Below the pieces are notes generated by a model. It was not told the DNA's origin and searched no databases. It saw only the letters and a program-made list of their open reading frames with translations. Shown here in pieces: positions 6,731 to 8,981 of a stretch of DNA of 8,981 nucleotides. The translations under genes and the position numbers were made by a program. The first letter of the stretch is position 1. Every line of letters begins with the position of its first letter. The stretch comes from Planctomycetota bacterium (GTDB lineage: Bacteria > Planctomycetota > UBA1135 > UBA2386). The stretch is from assembly GCA_020425885.1 (NCBI GenBank), contig JAGQRA010000894.1, forward strand, positions 1-8,981. The letters run 5' to 3'.

Positions 6731-7348
6731 TCAGCTCTCCCAGCGCGCGCCGAGTCCCTTGATCTGCCAGGTGATCTTCGGACCGGTCACGGACTTCGGA
6801 TCGAACGTCTCGCCCTTCGACTCGGCCTGCTTGCGCAGGATCTCGCGCCAGGTCTCCTCGGGCGTGACGAGCTTCTCGAGGATCCCTTCGGCCACCACTT
6901 CGGAACCCTTCACCGTCAGCGGGAACACGATCTCGCCGTCTTCGACCTTGATGCGCAGGACCCTGCTGTTGTCGGCGTCGCTCTTCAGCGTGACCCAGCA
7001 GCCGCGCTTCTGGCAGACGCCGACGGCGATGCCCTTGACGAGCAGGCGCTGACCTTCGAAATCGGCCGGCGCGGCCAGGATCTCGGAGATCGGCGTGAAC
7101 TCGGTCAGGGTGATGCCCTTGGTTAGCACCGCCGGGTCATGGGTTGCAGTGGGGACCATGCCTGCATCCGGGCAGTTGGTGCAGTCGTCGGTCTTCGTCG
7201 CCGTGGCATCTTCAGCGATGGGGGCGTCGGCCGTGGCCGGCGAATCAGCGGCGGTCGTGGCGTTCGTCGTGACGGCCGCGGGCTCCTTCGTGCAGCCCGA
7301 GATCAGGCAGCAGATCGAGACGGCGAACAGGGTGAGGGGCGTTCTCAT
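6731..7348 (-). CDS. DUF4920-domain lipoprotein
   Basis: The 205-residue protein starts with a classic lipoprotein signal (MRTPLTLFAVSICCLISGC), with Cys19 as the lipidation site. AGGAG lies 9 bases before ATG 7348. Residues 20-75 are a disordered Ala/Thr/Asp linker containing Cys56-Thr-Asn-Cys59. Residues about 76-175 form a beta-rich OB-like DUF4920 domain with its hallmark GVCQKRGCWVTL (Cys112-x4-Cys117-Trp), followed by VLRIKVEDGEIVFPL and VVAEGIL. The C-terminal tail (KITWQIKGLGARWES) is polar. The function of DUF4920 is unknown; the paired cysteines suggest metal binding or a disulfide, which is my inference. Its neighbour downstream is the short PepSY-associated membrane protein, so the two may act together in the envelope. 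Confidence 0.85.
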   Translation of the reverse strand: MRTPLTLFAVSICCLISGCTKEPAAVTTNATTAADSPATADAPIAEDATATKTDDCTNCPDAGMVPTATHDPAVLTKGITLTEFTPISEILAAPADFEGQRLLVKGIAVGVCQKRGCWVTLKSDADNSRVLRIKVEDGEIVFPLTVKGSEVVAEGILEKLVTPEETWREILRKQAESKGETFDPKSVTGPKITWQIKGLGARWES

Positions 7349-7507
7349 GTTCAGGGCTCCTGGGCGGAAACTGCGACGTTGCCGATCCGCGGGCCATCGA
7401 ACCGAGAATCGGGCCCTGTCGCCATCCAGCCGAAGGACGGGGGGCCGATGGCCCGGCGGCGTTACGTCCAGGTGCGCAGGCTGCGCGCGAGCGAGCCCTC
7501 TGCTGCG
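7349..7507. other. Intergenic region upstream of the DUF4920 gene
   Basis: These 159 bases separate the TIG/Asp-box gene from the DUF4920 gene and must hold the promoter of the latter if it is transcribed separately. I see no convincing -10/-35 pair. A 10-base inverted repeat, CGGGCCATCG at 7390-7399 and CGATGGCCCG at 7446-7455, is present, and the right arm overlaps a small GGGCC-GAT-GGCCC hairpin (7442-7454). No T-run follows on either strand. A protein-binding site or chance GC-rich symmetry are both possible. Confidence 0.35.
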
Positions 7508-8981
7508 CTACGGCAGGTTGCGGTTCGAATACAGCGAAGGCGCGCCGCGATGGTCGAGCCAGAACAGCAGCATCCGGGCACCATCGACGAGCAGCTGCGG
7601 CTGTTCCTGGGCCATGTTGCCATCGCCGAATCCGACCGGCGTGGTGTAGGTCTGTCCCAGGTCGGTCGACAGCGCATGCACGATGCGCGCGAAGCCGGTG
7701 CCGACATCGTCATTGCGCCAGGCGGTGAAGACGTAGTTGTCGCGGTAGGAGATGCACGGCGAGCCGGCGTTGACCGTGGCGGTGCTGACCTGGCTGCGCT
7801 GCACCACCGCGCCGCTGGCGGTGATGCGCGCCACCCAGACCGAGTTGCCGCCGACGACGTAGGCCGCGAAGATGCGGACCCCGGCGCAGGCGATCGCCGG
7901 CTCGGTCGCGGCGCTGGCAGCGCTGTCGCTGAGTTCGATCGGCGGGTTCGACCAGGACGTCCCGCCGTTGGTGGAGTGGATGTAGTCGAGCACACCGCCG
8001 CGCAGCCAGGTGATGTGGACGTGCCCGGCGTCGGTGCAGATCCGCGGCTCGCTGACCGCGATGTTGATTGCCGTGAAGCGTTGCGCGGCGGCCCAGGTCT
8101 GGCCGCCATCGGTCGTGCGCGAGGCGTAGGCGCCGGTGATGCCGGCGCCCTGGCGCTCGTCGGTGAACGTGAGCCACGCCGTCTCGCCGTCGCAGACGAT
8201 GGCGTGCTCGGCCTGGTTGGCGACGCCGTCATCGACGAGCATGGTCGGCGCCCAGGTGACGCCGGCGTCGGTCGAGAACGTGGCGACGAGCCGCGCCGCA
8301 CCGAGTCCCGGATCGCCGCGCAGCCAGACCGCGTAGCGGCGATCGCCGCTCGCACACAGGCGGGGTCGAGCCGCCGGCAGGCCGCCGGCCAGCGGGTTGA
8401 TGATCTGCCCCGACGAGAACGTGGCGCCGCCGTCGCTGCTGAAGCACGCCAGCAGCGATGAACTGTTGCCGATCCAGAGGACGGTCACGTCCTGGCCATT
8501 GACGACGACCTGTGGCTCGGCGGCACCCGTGGTGTTGCTCAGATTCTGCGTCGAACCCCACGAGCTGCCGCCATCGGCGGAGGCGCGATGGAACACATCG
8601 CCGGTCTCGACCCACACGGTGTGGATCCGATTGCCGTCCTGCGCCGCCATCGGCGCGCTGCCGGCACCGCCATCGAGCGCGGTGTCGTTGCTCGCGAGTA
8701 CTGGCGGGTAGCTGTAGGCGGTGAACGCCGTCGACGGCAACGAGGCGGAGCCATGCGAATGGCTGACCTGGACGACGGTGGCGCCGGCCGCCATGCCGAC
8801 CGGCGTGTTGCACTGCAGCATCGTCTCGGTCGGAATCGTGATCTGGGTGCCGGGCACTCCGCCGAAGCGGGCCACGGTCGACTCGGTGCCGCCGAGCGAG
8901 AGCGCGGTCCCGGTCACGACCGCCGGCTGTGGTTTGGTGCGGAACGCGCTCGACGGCGTGATCGACGTGATCGTCGGCGGG
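7508..8981 (-). CDS. TIG/IPT domain plus Asp-box (BNR) repeat protein, partial (N-terminus beyond right edge)
   Basis: The frame is open from the right edge to TAG at 7508-7510, 490 visible codons. The first 90 or so visible residues are an IPT/TIG immunoglobulin-like domain (PPTITSITPSSAF at the edge, then VVTGTALSLGG, ARFGG, CNTPVGMAAGATVVQVS and ending FTAY). The rest is a beta-propeller-like region with Asp-box motifs S-x-D-x-G-x-T-W, starting near 8581 (SADGGSSW), 8437 (SSDGGATF), 8275 (STDAGVTW), 8116 (TTDGGQTW), 7975 (STNGGTSW, Asp replaced by Asn) and 7669 (STDLGQTY). Spacing is 47-55 residues except for a double gap where a degenerate seventh copy is expected near 7820. No FRIP motif or sialidase catalytic residues are recognisable, so a surface or secreted binding role is likelier than sialidase activity. 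A GTG at 8915-8917 lies inside the TIG domain and is not the real start. The visible C-terminus (SNRNLP) has no sorting or anchor segment. Confidence 0.82.
   Translation of the reverse strand, partial: PPTITSITPSSAFRTKPQPAVVTGTALSLGGTESTVARFGGVPGTQITIPTETMLQCNTPVGMAAGATVVQVSHSHGSASLPSTAFTAYSYPPVLASNDTALDGGAGSAPMAAQDGNRIHTVWVETGDVFHRASADGGSSWGSTQNLSNTTGAAEPQVVVNGQDVTVLWIGNSSSLLACFSSDGGATFSSGQIINPLAGGLPAARPRLCASGDRRYAVWLRGDPGLGAARLVATFSTDAGVTWAPTMLVDDGVANQAEHAIVCDGETAWLTFTDERQGAGITGAYASRTTDGGQTWAAAQRFTAINIAVSEPRICTDAGHVHITWLRGGVLDYIHSTNGGTSWSNPPIELSDSAASAATEPAIACAGVRIFAAYVVGGNSVWVARITASGAVVQRSQVSTATVNAGSPCISYRDNYVFTAWRNDDVGTGFARIVHALSTDLGQTYTTPVGFGDGNMAQEQPQLLVDGARMLLFWLDHRGAPSLYSNRNLP
7650..8590 (-). 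repeat. Six Asp-box repeats, about 50 residues apart
   Basis: The Asp (or Asn) of each motif falls at visible-frame residues 115, 162, 217, 270, 317 and 419, counted from the GTG at 8917. The intervals are 47, 55, 53, 47 and 102 residues; the last is about twice the unit, and a decayed copy (ITASGAVVQ) sits at its midpoint. Similarity is at the protein level; the DNA copies are too diverged to look like recent duplications. Confidence 0.7.
8708..8981 (-). other. IPT/TIG domain segment of the Asp-box protein
   Basis: This segment encodes the Ig-like domain in the visible N-terminal part. The P-x-I-x-S-I-x-P-S-S opening, V-T-G-T turn, FGG motif, C-N-T-P strand and final F-T-A-Y strand occur in the usual TIG order. 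More TIG copies may lie beyond the right edge. Confidence 0.75.

Noticed and set aside
7442..7454. GGGCC-GAT-GGCCC hairpin as a terminator of the Asp-box gene
   Set aside because: The stem is five bases with no T-run after it on either strand, and such symmetry is frequent in sequence this GC-rich.
8915..8917. GTG as the start of the TIG/Asp-box protein
   Set aside because: The frame and the TIG domain both continue upstream to the window edge, so this codon is an internal valine.
7508..8981. Active exo-sialidase
   Set aside because: Asp-boxes are structural and also occur in non-enzymes; no FRIP motif or other catalytic residues were recognised in the visible part.

Overview
The window is very GC-rich (by eye about two thirds G+C), densely packed, and comes from a bacterium with a Gram-negative envelope: two lipoproteins, a secreted deacetylase and an apparent PelB-type export protein are visible. 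A Planctomycetota or high-GC proteobacterial source would fit, especially given the TIG plus Asp-box protein at the right end, but the sequence alone does not settle the phylum. I saw no tRNA, rRNA, CRISPR array, transposase or attachment site.

Left region (1-4528): a Pel-type exopolysaccharide module. On the minus strand a secreted PelA-like deacetylase (3436 to 1313) is followed, with a 4-base TTGA stop/start overlap, by a membrane-anchored TPR protein resembling the periplasmic part of PelB. The TPR gene runs off the left edge. The deacetylase frame is broken by one in-frame TAG at 2279-2281, and recognisable family sequence continues on both sides of it. Divergently, on the plus strand, lies a GH114-family lipoprotein (3425-4528), a predicted endo-alpha-1,4-polygalactosaminidase. 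In Pseudomonas PelA the hydrolase and deacetylase are domains of one protein. Here they are two genes reading away from each other, and their best-supported start codons overlap by 12 bases.

Middle (4580-6106): an N-terminally membrane-anchored FMN/3Fe-4S protein of the glutamate synthase family, which consists of the synthase core without the glutaminase domain. It lies 51 bases after the GH114 gene on the same strand and ends 13 bases from the convergent gene that follows.

Right region (6120-8981, minus strand): a two-gene unit made of a DUF4920 lipoprotein and a short three-helix PepSY-associated membrane protein. Upstream of it is the 3' part of a large secreted-type protein with a TIG/IPT domain followed by six recognisable Asp-box (BNR) repeats. 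That gene runs off the right edge.

The main points of interest are the split and rearranged Pel hydrolase/deacetylase pair, the amber stop inside the deacetylase, and the overlapping divergent starts. Many long open frames on the opposite strands are by-products of the base composition and are not annotated.
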